Positions 36,996 to 46,352 of a DNA stretch of 64,000 nt are shown here, in pieces. The stretch lies in contig JAJPGW010000012.1 of the NCBI GenBank assembly GCA_021325575.1, forward strand, positions 1 to 64,000, given 5' to 3'. The stretch is from Gammaproteobacteria bacterium. Its GTDB lineage: Bacteria; Pseudomonadota; Gammaproteobacteria; DSM-16500. The notes under the pieces were generated by a model. That model was not told the origin of the DNA and did no database searches. It worked only from the letters and a program-made list of their open reading frames with translations. How positions within the stretch are numbered: the stretch's first letter is position 1; every line of letters starts with the position of its first letter. The translations under genes and the position numbers were made by a program.

Positions 36996-37015
36996 TCTAT
37001 TAACAGCCGGTTAAT
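36996..37015. promoter_or_regulatory. Weak PmrA-box-like TTAA-N7-TTAA
   Basis: TTAA at 37000-37003 and 37011-37014, spaced 11 bp as in a PmrA box. Flanking bases match only 10 of 18 consensus positions. It lies 21 bp before the propeller-like gene on the minus strand. Confidence 0.22.
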
Positions 37016-37124
37016 AAAATTATGGAAAAGGATTATACACCAAAACGTTCAATATACAATCGCGATTCTGGATGCATCGAGGACTGTCTTTGGGTATCAT
37101 CGCGTTTTGGATTATCTTAACGCT

Positions 37125-38132
37125 ATGTCACTCATTTCCCTATTAAAAATTGCCGTTGAAAAGAATGCCTCCGACTTACATTTATCATCGGATGAAGTTC
37201 CCTTTTTGCGAATTCAAGGCGATTTAATTCGTCTACCGGATCAATTGGTCTGGCGGCATGATGCTATTCAAAAAAATATTTATGAATTCATTTCAAAAAT
37301 CCAACAGAAAAAATTTGAAGAAGAAAAAGAACTGGATTTTGCATTCGCCATTCCAGATCTCGCACAGTTTCGTGTTAATTTATTTCAGCAAGCGCGTGGT
37401 ATGTCAGCCGTTTTTCGTTTGATTCCTAAAAAAATTCCAACCTTAGATGATCTGGAAGCGCCAGCGATTTTTAAAAAAATACTAGCGCATCAAAATGGAC
37501 TGATTTTAGTAACGGGACCCACAGGATCGGGAAAAAGTACCACATTGGCTGGGATGTTAGATCATCTCAATAAAAATTCAGCCTCGCATATTATCACGAT
37601 CGAAGATCCCATCGAGTTCGTTCATGAGAGTAAAAATTCTTTGATTCAGCAACGAGAATTGCATCGCGATACGCACCAATTTTCAGCCGCATTGCGGGGC
37701 GCTTTGCGCGAAGATCCGGATGTGATCATGGTTGGGGAATTACGTGATCTTGAAACAATAAGGCTTGCATTAACAGCAGCAGAAACAGGGCATTTAGTGC
37801 TTGCGACGCTGCATACTGCCTCTGCTCCTAAAACAATAACCCGCATTATTGATGTTTTCCCCGCGCACGAAAAAAATATTATTAAAAATATTTTATCTGA
37901 ATCATTGCAGGCGGTAATTTGTCAGACTTTAGTGAAAACCAATTCTGGATCACGAACTGCGGCATTTGAAATCATGATTTGTAATAATGCTATTCGAAAT
38001 TTGATTCGAGAAGAAAAAATTTCGCAAATTTATTCCGTTATGCAAACAGGGATGAGTGCGGGCATGTGTACCATGGAGCATTATTTGCAAGAACTAAATA
38101 GGAAAAATATCATTTCCCAGGCAGTTTGCTGA
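37125..38132 (+). CDS. PilT/PilU-type type IV pilus retraction ATPase
   Basis: A 335-residue GspE/PilT-family secretion ATPase. ASDLHLSSDEVPFLRIQGDL at the N-terminus is the PilT start, followed by Walker A GPTGSGKST, EDPIEFVHE (Asp box), ALREDPDVIMVGELRD (Walker B) and TGHLVLATLHT (His box). ATG 37125 is chosen because this is where PilT homology begins; 49 codons upstream are open but unlike the family. It powers pilus retraction and, in relatives, natural competence. The usual pilT-pilU tandem is absent here, so the exact paralogue is not certain. Confidence 0.88.
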   Translation: MSLISLLKIAVEKNASDLHLSSDEVPFLRIQGDLIRLPDQLVWRHDAIQKNIYEFISKIQQKKFEEEKELDFAFAIPDLAQFRVNLFQQARGMSAVFRLIPKKIPTLDDLEAPAIFKKILAHQNGLILVTGPTGSGKSTTLAGMLDHLNKNSASHIITIEDPIEFVHESKNSLIQQRELHRDTHQFSAALRGALREDPDVIMVGELRDLETIRLALTAAETGHLVLATLHTASAPKTITRIIDVFPAHEKNIIKNILSESLQAVICQTLVKTNSGSRTAAFEIMICNNAIRNLIREEKISQIYSVMQTGMSAGMCTMEHYLQELNRKNIISQAVC

Positions 38133-38139
38133 AGACTCT

Positions 38140-38220
38140 GTCATTGCGAGGAGCCGCAGGCGACGAAGCAATCTTCCTGAGATTGCTTCGCCCGTAAAAA
38201 GCACGGTCTCGCAAAGACGG
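38140..38220. repeat. Dispersed intergenic palindromic repeat
   Basis: Sequence of the type TCATTGCGAGGAGC...GACGAAGCAATC, with an internal 10-bp perfect hairpin (CGAAGCAATC 38164-38173 / GATTGCTTCG 38181-38190) and a GGTCTCGCAAAGACGG end. This kind of element is scattered through the intergenic space of many proteobacterial genomes, including intracellular ones. It lies between the convergent pilT-like and pbpC genes. Confidence 0.75.
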
Positions 38221-38256
38221 GTAGAAATTACCGCTTGCTTCGAATTTGAGAGGTTC

Positions 38257-40581
38257 TTACCGCTCAAATTTAATTTCCACCTCACGTGCATCCGATCGAC
38301 CATGATCATCCACTACTCTTAATAAGTATTTCCCTGGTTTAGGATTCCAAATAAACGGTTGATCACGTTCCGATTTTGCAAGAAAAGTATTGTTAAGAAA
38401 CCAATACAAAGTAGTTACATCCGCATCCGTGACGGCGCTTAATGGCAATTTGGAAGAAGAATTTAAGCGAACAATGTAACTCACATCCGTTTGCGGAGAA
38501 ATAATTTGCGGTGCAAATCCATTACTTGAAATCATTGAACAGCTGGTATCAAAAGGTGGTGGTGTGCGTCGTTGAATGCCTGCTTGCTTGAAAATCTGTA
38601 ATAAATCCGAGGGCCAAAATTCGTAAATTTTAAATTCCGTGTTTTGATCGAAATGACAAGTGCGTAAACCCGTTTTTTTATCAATGGCGACTTCACGATA
38701 AATCGTATCGGTTTTAATCGGAGATTTGTCGGGAATAAACCAAGTTAATTCAGTATCCGTACAGTAACGAGTAGGCAGCATGCCGGATGCTTTGCAAACT
38801 GGAATTTGTTTTAAATTGAGTGCTGCCATATTGTAGATTAGTGAAGGAATATTTCCTTTCGCTTGCTGCAGAGCGGAAGCTAATTCAAAAAATAAGGGCG
38901 CCGCAATATTTTTTCCGACAAATGCGTGATTCGCTGTGTTATCAAAATTTCCAATCCATACAGCAAGTACATAAGGACCGACTAATCCAACCGACCAAGC
39001 ATCGCGATAACCTGATGAGGTGCCTGTTTTCCAGGAAATTTTATTTTTTAATTTTTCAGAAATAAAAGAAGATTCATCCGGCGGCGGTGTATTTTTTAAC
39101 ATATCCAAAATTAAAAAACTGGCTTCAGGAGAAAGTAAACGTTCTGATGCCGTTAATTTTTCATTGTCATGCGTATGAATCGGTTGCCACACGCCATCGT
39201 TTGCCAGTGCCGCGTAAAGAGTTGCAAGTTCTTGCATGGTAACTTCCGCACCGCCCAGTGTTAATGCAAATCCATAGTATTGTTCCGATTTTAAGTGACT
39301 GACGTGCGCAGTTCGAAGCAAATCGTATAAATCCGGATGTTTTAATTGTGAAGCAAGAAAAATCGCTGGAATATTGCGACTAAGTATTAAAGCATCTTTC
39401 GCATGTATTGGCCCCACAAAATCATAATCAAAATTTTCTGGATTATAATGGCCAAAACTATGCGGTACATCTTTTAAAACAGTATCAGGATGAATAAGGC
39501 CTTGATCAATCGCAAGTCCATAAACAAACGGTTTTAAAGTAGATCCTGGCGAACGTTTGATATGGGTGCCATTAATTTGTCCTTCGATGGCTGAATTAAA
39601 AAAATTCGCAGATCCAATCATGGATTTTACGCTCATATCGCGTGTATCAATTAATAAAACAGCGGCATTGTAAACACCTAATGATTTTTTTCTAGATAAA
39701 TATCGAGATGTAACATGCTCCAACGCAGTTTGTAACGGTAAATCCAGCGTTGTCACAATCTTTTTTTGATGATAAGGCGTTTGATTTAATACATCGTTCA
39801 CAAAATGTGGCGCAAAAAAGGGAAGATTCTTTATGGATTGGATTTGTAACGGAAGATCCATCATCGCTGATTGATTGCGATCTTCTGGATGTTTTACTAT
39901 CCAGCGTGTAAATAATTTATTGCGAATTTCTTTTAATTTGGGTTGAACTGACGTGCGTTGAATGGGATTTTGTGGAATAACAGCCAGTGTCAGTGCTTGC
40001 GATAAAGATAATTTATTTACCGGTATACCGAAATAAACAAGACTTGCAGCACCTACACCTTCCACATTATTCCCGTATGGCGCTAAATTCAAATACGCTT
40101 CCAGAATTTGATTTTTACTGTAGCGAACTTCAAGTTGTATCGCGCGAAAAATTTGTAACAACTTTCCAGGAATCGTTTTGGAATGAATATTAAACCGAAT
40201 GCGCGCCAACTGCATCGTAATTGTTGATCCACCCACACGCCTAGCGTGAACAAAATAAGTTAATCGTATTGCTTTAATAAAAGAAATCGGATTAATACCC
40301 CAATGCCATCGAAAATATTGATCTTCTTCTAATAAAGTTGCTTCTGTCAGTTGAGGTGAAATTTCATTCAGCGGCACAAATAAACGATACTTTTCATCTT
40401 GGGTCAGGGTTAGTCGTAATAACTGATGATGTTCATCATAAACAGCCTGAGAAAAGGGGGTATTTAGCAAAGGTGGGGCTGTAAAATATAAAGTTGCAAA
40501 ACCAGTGACAAGGACTAAAACTAGCGCTATGCTAAATCGCGTTAACCGTTTCATAAAAAATGCCAAGGCGAGGGACGCCAT
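38257..40581 (-). CDS. pbpC: Penicillin-binding protein 1C
   Basis: A 774-residue class A PBP. N-terminal TM anchor (residues ~14-32), then the glycosyltransferase domain with EDQYFRWHWG (catalytic Glu) and GGSTITMQLARI. The transpeptidase domain has the SxxK serine in PGSTLKPFVYG, SRN in LSRNIPAIF and KTGTS in SWKTGTSSGYRDAWSVG. The C-terminal ~90 residues match the BiPBP_C domain of PbpC. ATG 40581 has AAGG upstream; ATG 40554 is an alternative. It is divergent from the alpha-2-macroglobulin gene, the usual partner of pbpC (E. coli pbpC-yfhM). Confidence 0.93.
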   Translation of the reverse strand: MASLALAFFMKRLTRFSIALVLVLVTGFATLYFTAPPLLNTPFSQAVYDEHHQLLRLTLTQDEKYRLFVPLNEISPQLTEATLLEEDQYFRWHWGINPISFIKAIRLTYFVHARRVGGSTITMQLARIRFNIHSKTIPGKLLQIFRAIQLEVRYSKNQILEAYLNLAPYGNNVEGVGAASLVYFGIPVNKLSLSQALTLAVIPQNPIQRTSVQPKLKEIRNKLFTRWIVKHPEDRNQSAMMDLPLQIQSIKNLPFFAPHFVNDVLNQTPYHQKKIVTTLDLPLQTALEHVTSRYLSRKKSLGVYNAAVLLIDTRDMSVKSMIGSANFFNSAIEGQINGTHIKRSPGSTLKPFVYGLAIDQGLIHPDTVLKDVPHSFGHYNPENFDYDFVGPIHAKDALILSRNIPAIFLASQLKHPDLYDLLRTAHVSHLKSEQYYGFALTLGGAEVTMQELATLYAALANDGVWQPIHTHDNEKLTASERLLSPEASFLILDMLKNTPPPDESSFISEKLKNKISWKTGTSSGYRDAWSVGLVGPYVLAVWIGNFDNTANHAFVGKNIAAPLFFELASALQQAKGNIPSLIYNMAALNLKQIPVCKASGMLPTRYCTDTELTWFIPDKSPIKTDTIYREVAIDKKTGLRTCHFDQNTEFKIYEFWPSDLLQIFKQAGIQRRTPPPFDTSCSMISSNGFAPQIISPQTDVSYIVRLNSSSKLPLSAVTDADVTTLYWFLNNTFLAKSERDQPFIWNPKPGKYLLRVVDDHGRSDAREVEIKFER

Positions 40582-40611
40582 AAACAAACCTTATTATATA
40601 GAGGTTTTACT

Positions 40612-43600
40612 ATGTTGAAAGCTTTTTTTACCCGCGTTTTTGGCCAGTTTTCCTGGAATTCGCCTCCTTGGTTTAATCGATTACGCAATCAGATCCTGTA
40701 TCGACCTTTCCATTTTTTTGGCGCGGTGGCGGGGATTTTTATTATTCTTTTCATAGGGATTTCTGCTTTTCATTGGTATCAAAATCGCCCGAAACCGGCC
40801 TTAGTTTCAGCCTATATTACTGCGCCTAAAATTACTCCTGTGACGGAAGAAGCTTTGCCCGATGTGTTAACGGTTGATTTTGGCCTGAATAAAGGTGGCT
40901 TTATTCCTAAATCAGTCGCGCCACTGAATTCTATCGGCAAAGAAGTCAGCGACTTAATTCATATCGAACCCGAAAAAGCAGGCAAATGGAGCTGGACGAC
41001 AAGTAATCGACTCGAGTTTGTCCCGGATGAAGATTGGCCTGCAGGGCAGACCTACACGATTCATTTTGATAAAAACTTATTTGCACCCCACACCAAAATG
41101 CAATCGCTTGATTATTCTTTCTCGACCGTGCCTTTCGATGCGACGATTGCTGAATTTAAGTTTTATCAAGATCCTACCAATCCGCAAATAAGACAAGCGG
41201 TTGCAACGATCAATTTTAACTATCCTGTGAAGACTAAAAGTTTTGAAGAACATGCAACATTAAGATTAGAAAAATTAAAAGATGCGAACTCATTCAGTGC
41301 GCCGCAATTTAAATTTACGGTGAAATATGACGATAAAAAAAGAGTGGCGTATCTGACTTCGGAACCGTTGCCGTTGCCTGAAAAAGTTCAATATTTAGTG
41401 CTGACCTTAGATAAGGGCATTCAAGCCGAAACAGGCAGTGATAAAACTACCGAAGTTGCAAGCTCGGATGTGATGATTCCCGATGCTGCGAGTTATTTTA
41501 AAATATCCAATTTAGCAGCCTCCATTGTCCGTAATACGCAAGATCATCCAGAACAAATTCTCACTCTAGAGACAACATTAGGCGTGAAAGATTCGGTTCT
41601 GAATCCTGGGTTACATGTTTATTTACTGCCAGCCGATTATCCTGCGACAGCAACAGAAGAAGCAAAAACAAATTATAACTGGCAAAATCCGGGTGAAGTC
41701 ACGGCGGATATTTTAAAAGATTCTGCGACCGTAAATTTAGAATCTCTTCCGACTGATCGTGATTACGCGTCATTACATAGTTATAAATTTAACGCGCCAG
41801 CTGGACGCTATTTATTTTTCAAATTAGATAAAGGCATCGAAGGATTTGGCGGCTATAAATTAGGCGAAGACTATTCTGCTATTTTAAAAGTCCCAGCTTA
41901 TCCTCGAGAAATTGGTTTTTTACATCAGGGTTCATTATTAGCCTTAAGTGGCGAGCAAAAATTATCGGTATTAGTGCGCGGTGTTCCTGCAGTTAAATTT
42001 GAAATCGCGCGCGTATTGCCAGATGATGTGAATCATCTCATCACACAGACATCAGGGAGTTTTGATAATCCTTATTTTTTAAATACGGATACATTTAATC
42101 AAAATAATATTAGTGAAATTTTTTCAGAAATCCAGACCTTTGATGCAACACAACCTGATTTACAGCAATATACCGCATTGAATATCGGCCATTATTTATC
42201 GGCAAAAACGAACACCGGCGGACCGCAAGGTTTATTTTTATTAAAAGCATTAGGCTGGGACAAACAAAAAAATGAAGCATTGCTTGATGCGCCATCGACT
42301 TCGCGATTAATTTTAATTACTAATTTAGGATTGCTAGTCAAAGATAATGGTGATGGTAGTCATGATGTTTTTGTTGATTCCATTGCAGAAGGCACACCTT
42401 CTGCCAATACAACAATTTCGGTGCTTGGCAAAAATGGTTTACCGATTATTTCGCGTACCACAGATGCATCAGGCCATGCGAATATTCCTTCATTAAAAGA
42501 TTTCACGGATGATCGTGAAGCAACCGTGTATCTTGCAAAAAAAGGCAATGATGTTTCGTTTATTCCATACAAAAATTTTGATCGCGATTTAAATTTATCT
42601 CGATTTGATGTGGGTGGCGTATACAATCAGGCGGATATTCAGACACTCAGCGCCTATTTATTTTCAGATCGCGGTATTTATCGTCCGGGTGATTTGGCGC
42701 ACATTGGCGTGATAGTCAAACAAGCTTATGCCGAAGCACAACCGGCGGGATTACCCGTACAAATTACTGTGACAGATCCGCGTGGGACGACAGTCAAAGA
42801 ACAACAATTAACATTGGATGCGACTGGCTATTTTACCCTGGATTTTCAGACAAACCCGACTTCACCGACTGGCCAATACAACATTAATCTTTTTATCGTG
42901 AAAGATAAACGCCCTAGCAGTTTATTGGGATCCACTTCAATCCAAGTTCAAGAATTTTTACCCGATCGAATGCGAATTTCTTCCGCATTATCTTCAATGA
43001 GCAAAGGATGGATTTCACCGTTAAAATTAACAAGCACGGTGAATTTGTGGAATTTATATGGCGCGCCTGCGACCGATCGCAAAGTCACTGCAAAAATCAT
43101 TTTAACCCCGAAATCCGTGCAATTTTCAGAATATCCGAATTATGTTTTCTTCGATCCACTGTTGGATCCAAAAAAACCGCCAAAAGTATTCACGGATACA
43201 TTGACCGATACCACTACCGATAAAAATGGCCAAGCCCAATTTGATTTAAATCTGGAGCGTTTTGACAAAGCCACTTATCAGTTAACTATTTATTCCGAAG
43301 GATTTGAAGCAGAAGGTGGCCGCAGCGTCACAACGCAAACCACAGGATTAGTGAGCCCATTAGATTATTTAGTCGGCTATAAACCCGATGGTGATTTAAA
43401 TTATATTAAACAAAAAGGCCAACGCTCGATTCATTTTATTGCAGTGAATCCTGAACTTAAATTGCAAAACTTGAAAAATTTAACGATGCAAATAGCTGCA
43501 TTGCGTCCAGTGACAACATTGGTAAAAAATCCAGATGGCACTTTCCAGTATCAATCTATACAACAGACACAGATTGTCAGCACCGAACCTTTTACTGTGA

Positions 43601-46341
43601 GTGAGCAAGGAACGGATTTTGCATTACCTAGCGATCAAATCGGTGATTTCATATTAACAATTTTTGATGAGCACCATACCGAATTATCAAAATTAAAATT
43701 CAGTGTGGTCGGTCCCAGCCAAGCGCCTTTAGCAAAAAATGCGGAATTGACACTGAAATTAAACAAAGATGTCTATGCGCCGGGCGAAGACATCGAAATT
43801 CAAATGACCGCGCCTTACACAGGTACCGGTTTAATTACCATCGAGCGTGATAAAGTCTATGCATCACAGTGGTTCGTGAGCAAAACCATGAATTCCGTTC
43901 AGAAAATTCATATTCCTGCTAATTTCCAAGGAAATGGTTACATCAATGTGGCCTTTATCCGCGATTGGAATTCACCGGAAATTTTTATCAGTCCACTGAG
44001 TTATAGTGTGGTTCCGTTTTCAGTGAATCACGAACAACATACTATTCATATTGATTTAACGACACCTTCATTAGCGCGTCCTGGTGATGCGTTCCCCATT
44101 CAATATAAAACAGATAAACCCGCAAAAATTATTGTGTTTGCGGTCGATGAAGGTATTTTGCAAGCGGCAAATTACACTGTTCCAGATCCACTAGGTTATT
44201 TTTTCCAAAAACGCGCACTGGAAGTTATAACAAAACAAACCGTTGATCAGATTTTGCCGAAATTTATTGAGCGACGTGAGTTATCGTCCGTCGGTGGCGA
44301 TGGTGGGGAAGCGGCGTTGCGCAGTCATCTCAACCCCTTTAAACGTAAAACCGAAGCACCTGTCGTATTCTGGTCCGGCATCATTGATGCTGATAGCACA
44401 ATGCGTCAAGTAGTCTATCAAGTGCCGAATTATTTTAACGGGACTTTACATGTGATGGCGGTTGCCGTCGCTGCAAATGCGGTAGGAGCTGCGGATAAAA
44501 AATCTGAAGTTCGCGGTTATTTTGTCATCAATCCGAATGTTCCCACTTTTGTGGCACCGGGTGATGAATTTTTTGTAACGGCTAGTGTTGCTAATAATGT
44601 CAAAGGATCGGGTAAAGATGCAAAAGTTTCTTTATTGTTGAAATCGTCTCCGCAATTAGAAATTTTATCTGATGCATCACAAGAATTGACGATTCCTGAA
44701 GGACAGGAAAAACCCATTCGTTACAAAGTGCGTGCAAAAAATGAATTAAGCGGGGCTGAGTTGAATTTTTCCGCGCAATTGGGTGATAAAGCGAGCACGA
44801 TGTCTGCGACATTAAGCGTCCGTCCGGCGTCTGCTTATTTTACCAGCGTAATTAGTGGCACCTCCGATAAAGCAACTCAAACAGTGAAATTAGATCGCGA
44901 CTTATATCCAGAATATCGTGATATTGAAGCCGTCGCATCAACGAGCCCTTTGATTTTAGCAGCAGGTTTGCAACGTTATTTAGATAATTTCCCATTTGGT
45001 TGTACAGAGCAATTAGTCAGCAAAGCATTTCCATTGGTTGCAACTGGCACATTGCATGGTTTAGGCGGCGACCCGCAAGCAATTACGCAAAAAATCATGG
45101 CAACTGTACAAATGCTCGGACAACGCCAAATGACTAGCGGCGCATTTAGTTATTGGCCAGATATGGGTGAAAACACCAATAATGAATTTGATTCCGTGTA
45201 TGCGATGCATTTCCTGACTGAAGCCAAAGCACAAGGTTACGATGTGCCAGGCGAGATGTTCCGTGCAGGTATCGGTTACTTAAAAGAAGTAGCACAGCGG
45301 GATGCTACAAATTTAACGGAAGCACGTCTGCAAGCATACGCAATTTATATTTTGACTCGCAATGAAATTGTTACGACAAATTATTTAACCCACTTACAAC
45401 TTTATCTTGAAAAAGACCAGAAAAATTCCTGGTACGAAGACATGACAAGTGTCTATATGGCTGCTACTTATCAGTTACTTAAAAACTACGAAGAAGCGGA
45501 CCGATTAATTGCGCATTATCGTTTACATGCCGATCATCCTGAATTTTCGTATGATTTTTATGATAATAAAATTGCTGATGCACAGTATTTATTTATTCTC
45601 GCTCGACATTTCCCAAATCAATTATCAAAAATGGGCCCGAGTGTTGTTATGTCACTCGCGAGCGAATTGAATAATGACAGCATTAATACTGTTTTCTCAA
45701 GCTATGCGAGTTTAGCACTAAGCGCCTACGCACAAGCGACTGAATTATTAAAACCGGCTAATTTATCCATTAGCGAAGTTTTAAAAGACGATCAAATTAA
45801 AAATCTCTTTTCAGATGATAATCAATTTATAAAAGTAAAAATTTCAGACCCTGCGTTAAAGATACAGTTTAATAATCCAACTAAACAGACTTATTTTTAT
45901 CAAGTGACGGAGTCGGGTTTTGATAAACAACTTTCTGATAAAATCGTCAAAAATAATCTGGAAATCTATCGTGAATATCATGATGCCAAAAATACTGTAA
46001 TCACCAGCGCTAGCTTAGGAAATGAAATTGAAGTTCACGTTCGAGTGCGCGCATTGAATAATACTACTCTAACTAACATAGCCATCGTAGATTTATTACC
46101 AGGTGGTTTCGAAGTGGTTCGTGATTCTGTTAAAAACGATGGCATCGATTATGCTGATATTCGCGAAGATCGTGTCGTCTTTTTCTTAACAGTAGGTACC
46201 GATCCTTCTGAAATCATCTATCGCATTAAAGCAACTAACGCTGGGAAATTTACTATTCCGCCGATATATGCAAACTCCATGTATGATCCAAGCGTGAATG
46301 CGCATGGGGTAGCTGGGGAGATGGATGTGGAAAAGAACTGA
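40612..46341 (+). CDS. yfhM: Bacterial alpha-2-macroglobulin (YfhM/ECAM-like)
   Basis: A 1909-residue protease-trapping protein of the periplasm. The N-terminus has a TM segment at about residues 36-56 (FFGAVAGIFIILFIGISAF) instead of a lipobox. Repeated MG beta-domains follow, then SDRGIYRPGDLAHIGVI (typical of A2M) and the thioester motif CTEQ with Cys1464 in FPFGCTEQL. The C-terminal alpha-helical thioester domain is complete. It is thought to trap host or competitor proteases that breach the outer membrane, with PBP1c repairing the wall. Ribosome site GAGG, 30 bp from the pbpC start. Confidence 0.93.
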   Translation: MLKAFFTRVFGQFSWNSPPWFNRLRNQILYRPFHFFGAVAGIFIILFIGISAFHWYQNRPKPALVSAYITAPKITPVTEEALPDVLTVDFGLNKGGFIPKSVAPLNSIGKEVSDLIHIEPEKAGKWSWTTSNRLEFVPDEDWPAGQTYTIHFDKNLFAPHTKMQSLDYSFSTVPFDATIAEFKFYQDPTNPQIRQAVATINFNYPVKTKSFEEHATLRLEKLKDANSFSAPQFKFTVKYDDKKRVAYLTSEPLPLPEKVQYLVLTLDKGIQAETGSDKTTEVASSDVMIPDAASYFKISNLAASIVRNTQDHPEQILTLETTLGVKDSVLNPGLHVYLLPADYPATATEEAKTNYNWQNPGEVTADILKDSATVNLESLPTDRDYASLHSYKFNAPAGRYLFFKLDKGIEGFGGYKLGEDYSAILKVPAYPREIGFLHQGSLLALSGEQKLSVLVRGVPAVKFEIARVLPDDVNHLITQTSGSFDNPYFLNTDTFNQNNISEIFSEIQTFDATQPDLQQYTALNIGHYLSAKTNTGGPQGLFLLKALGWDKQKNEALLDAPSTSRLILITNLGLLVKDNGDGSHDVFVDSIAEGTPSANTTISVLGKNGLPIISRTTDASGHANIPSLKDFTDDREATVYLAKKGNDVSFIPYKNFDRDLNLSRFDVGGVYNQADIQTLSAYLFSDRGIYRPGDLAHIGVIVKQAYAEAQPAGLPVQITVTDPRGTTVKEQQLTLDATGYFTLDFQTNPTSPTGQYNINLFIVKDKRPSSLLGSTSIQVQEFLPDRMRISSALSSMSKGWISPLKLTSTVNLWNLYGAPATDRKVTAKIILTPKSVQFSEYPNYVFFDPLLDPKKPPKVFTDTLTDTTTDKNGQAQFDLNLERFDKATYQLTIYSEGFEAEGGRSVTTQTTGLVSPLDYLVGYKPDGDLNYIKQKGQRSIHFIAVNPELKLQNLKNLTMQIAALRPVTTLVKNPDGTFQYQSIQQTQIVSTEPFTVSEQGTDFALPSDQIGDFILTIFDEHHTELSKLKFSVVGPSQAPLAKNAELTLKLNKDVYAPGEDIEIQMTAPYTGTGLITIERDKVYASQWFVSKTMNSVQKIHIPANFQGNGYINVAFIRDWNSPEIFISPLSYSVVPFSVNHEQHTIHIDLTTPSLARPGDAFPIQYKTDKPAKIIVFAVDEGILQAANYTVPDPLGYFFQKRALEVITKQTVDQILPKFIERRELSSVGGDGGEAALRSHLNPFKRKTEAPVVFWSGIIDADSTMRQVVYQVPNYFNGTLHVMAVAVAANAVGAADKKSEVRGYFVINPNVPTFVAPGDEFFVTASVANNVKGSGKDAKVSLLLKSSPQLEILSDASQELTIPEGQEKPIRYKVRAKNELSGAELNFSAQLGDKASTMSATLSVRPASAYFTSVISGTSDKATQTVKLDRDLYPEYRDIEAVASTSPLILAAGLQRYLDNFPFGCTEQLVSKAFPLVATGTLHGLGGDPQAITQKIMATVQMLGQRQMTSGAFSYWPDMGENTNNEFDSVYAMHFLTEAKAQGYDVPGEMFRAGIGYLKEVAQRDATNLTEARLQAYAIYILTRNEIVTTNYLTHLQLYLEKDQKNSWYEDMTSVYMAATYQLLKNYEEADRLIAHYRLHADHPEFSYDFYDNKIADAQYLFILARHFPNQLSKMGPSVVMSLASELNNDSINTVFSSYASLALSAYAQATELLKPANLSISEVLKDDQIKNLFSDDNQFIKVKISDPALKIQFNNPTKQTYFYQVTESGFDKQLSDKIVKNNLEIYREYHDAKNTVITSASLGNEIEVHVRVRALNNTTLTNIAIVDLLPGGFEVVRDSVKNDGIDYADIREDRVVFFLTVGTDPSEIIYRIKATNAGKFTIPPIYANSMYDPSVNAHGVAGEMDVEKN

Positions 46342-46352
46342 CCCATAGACAA

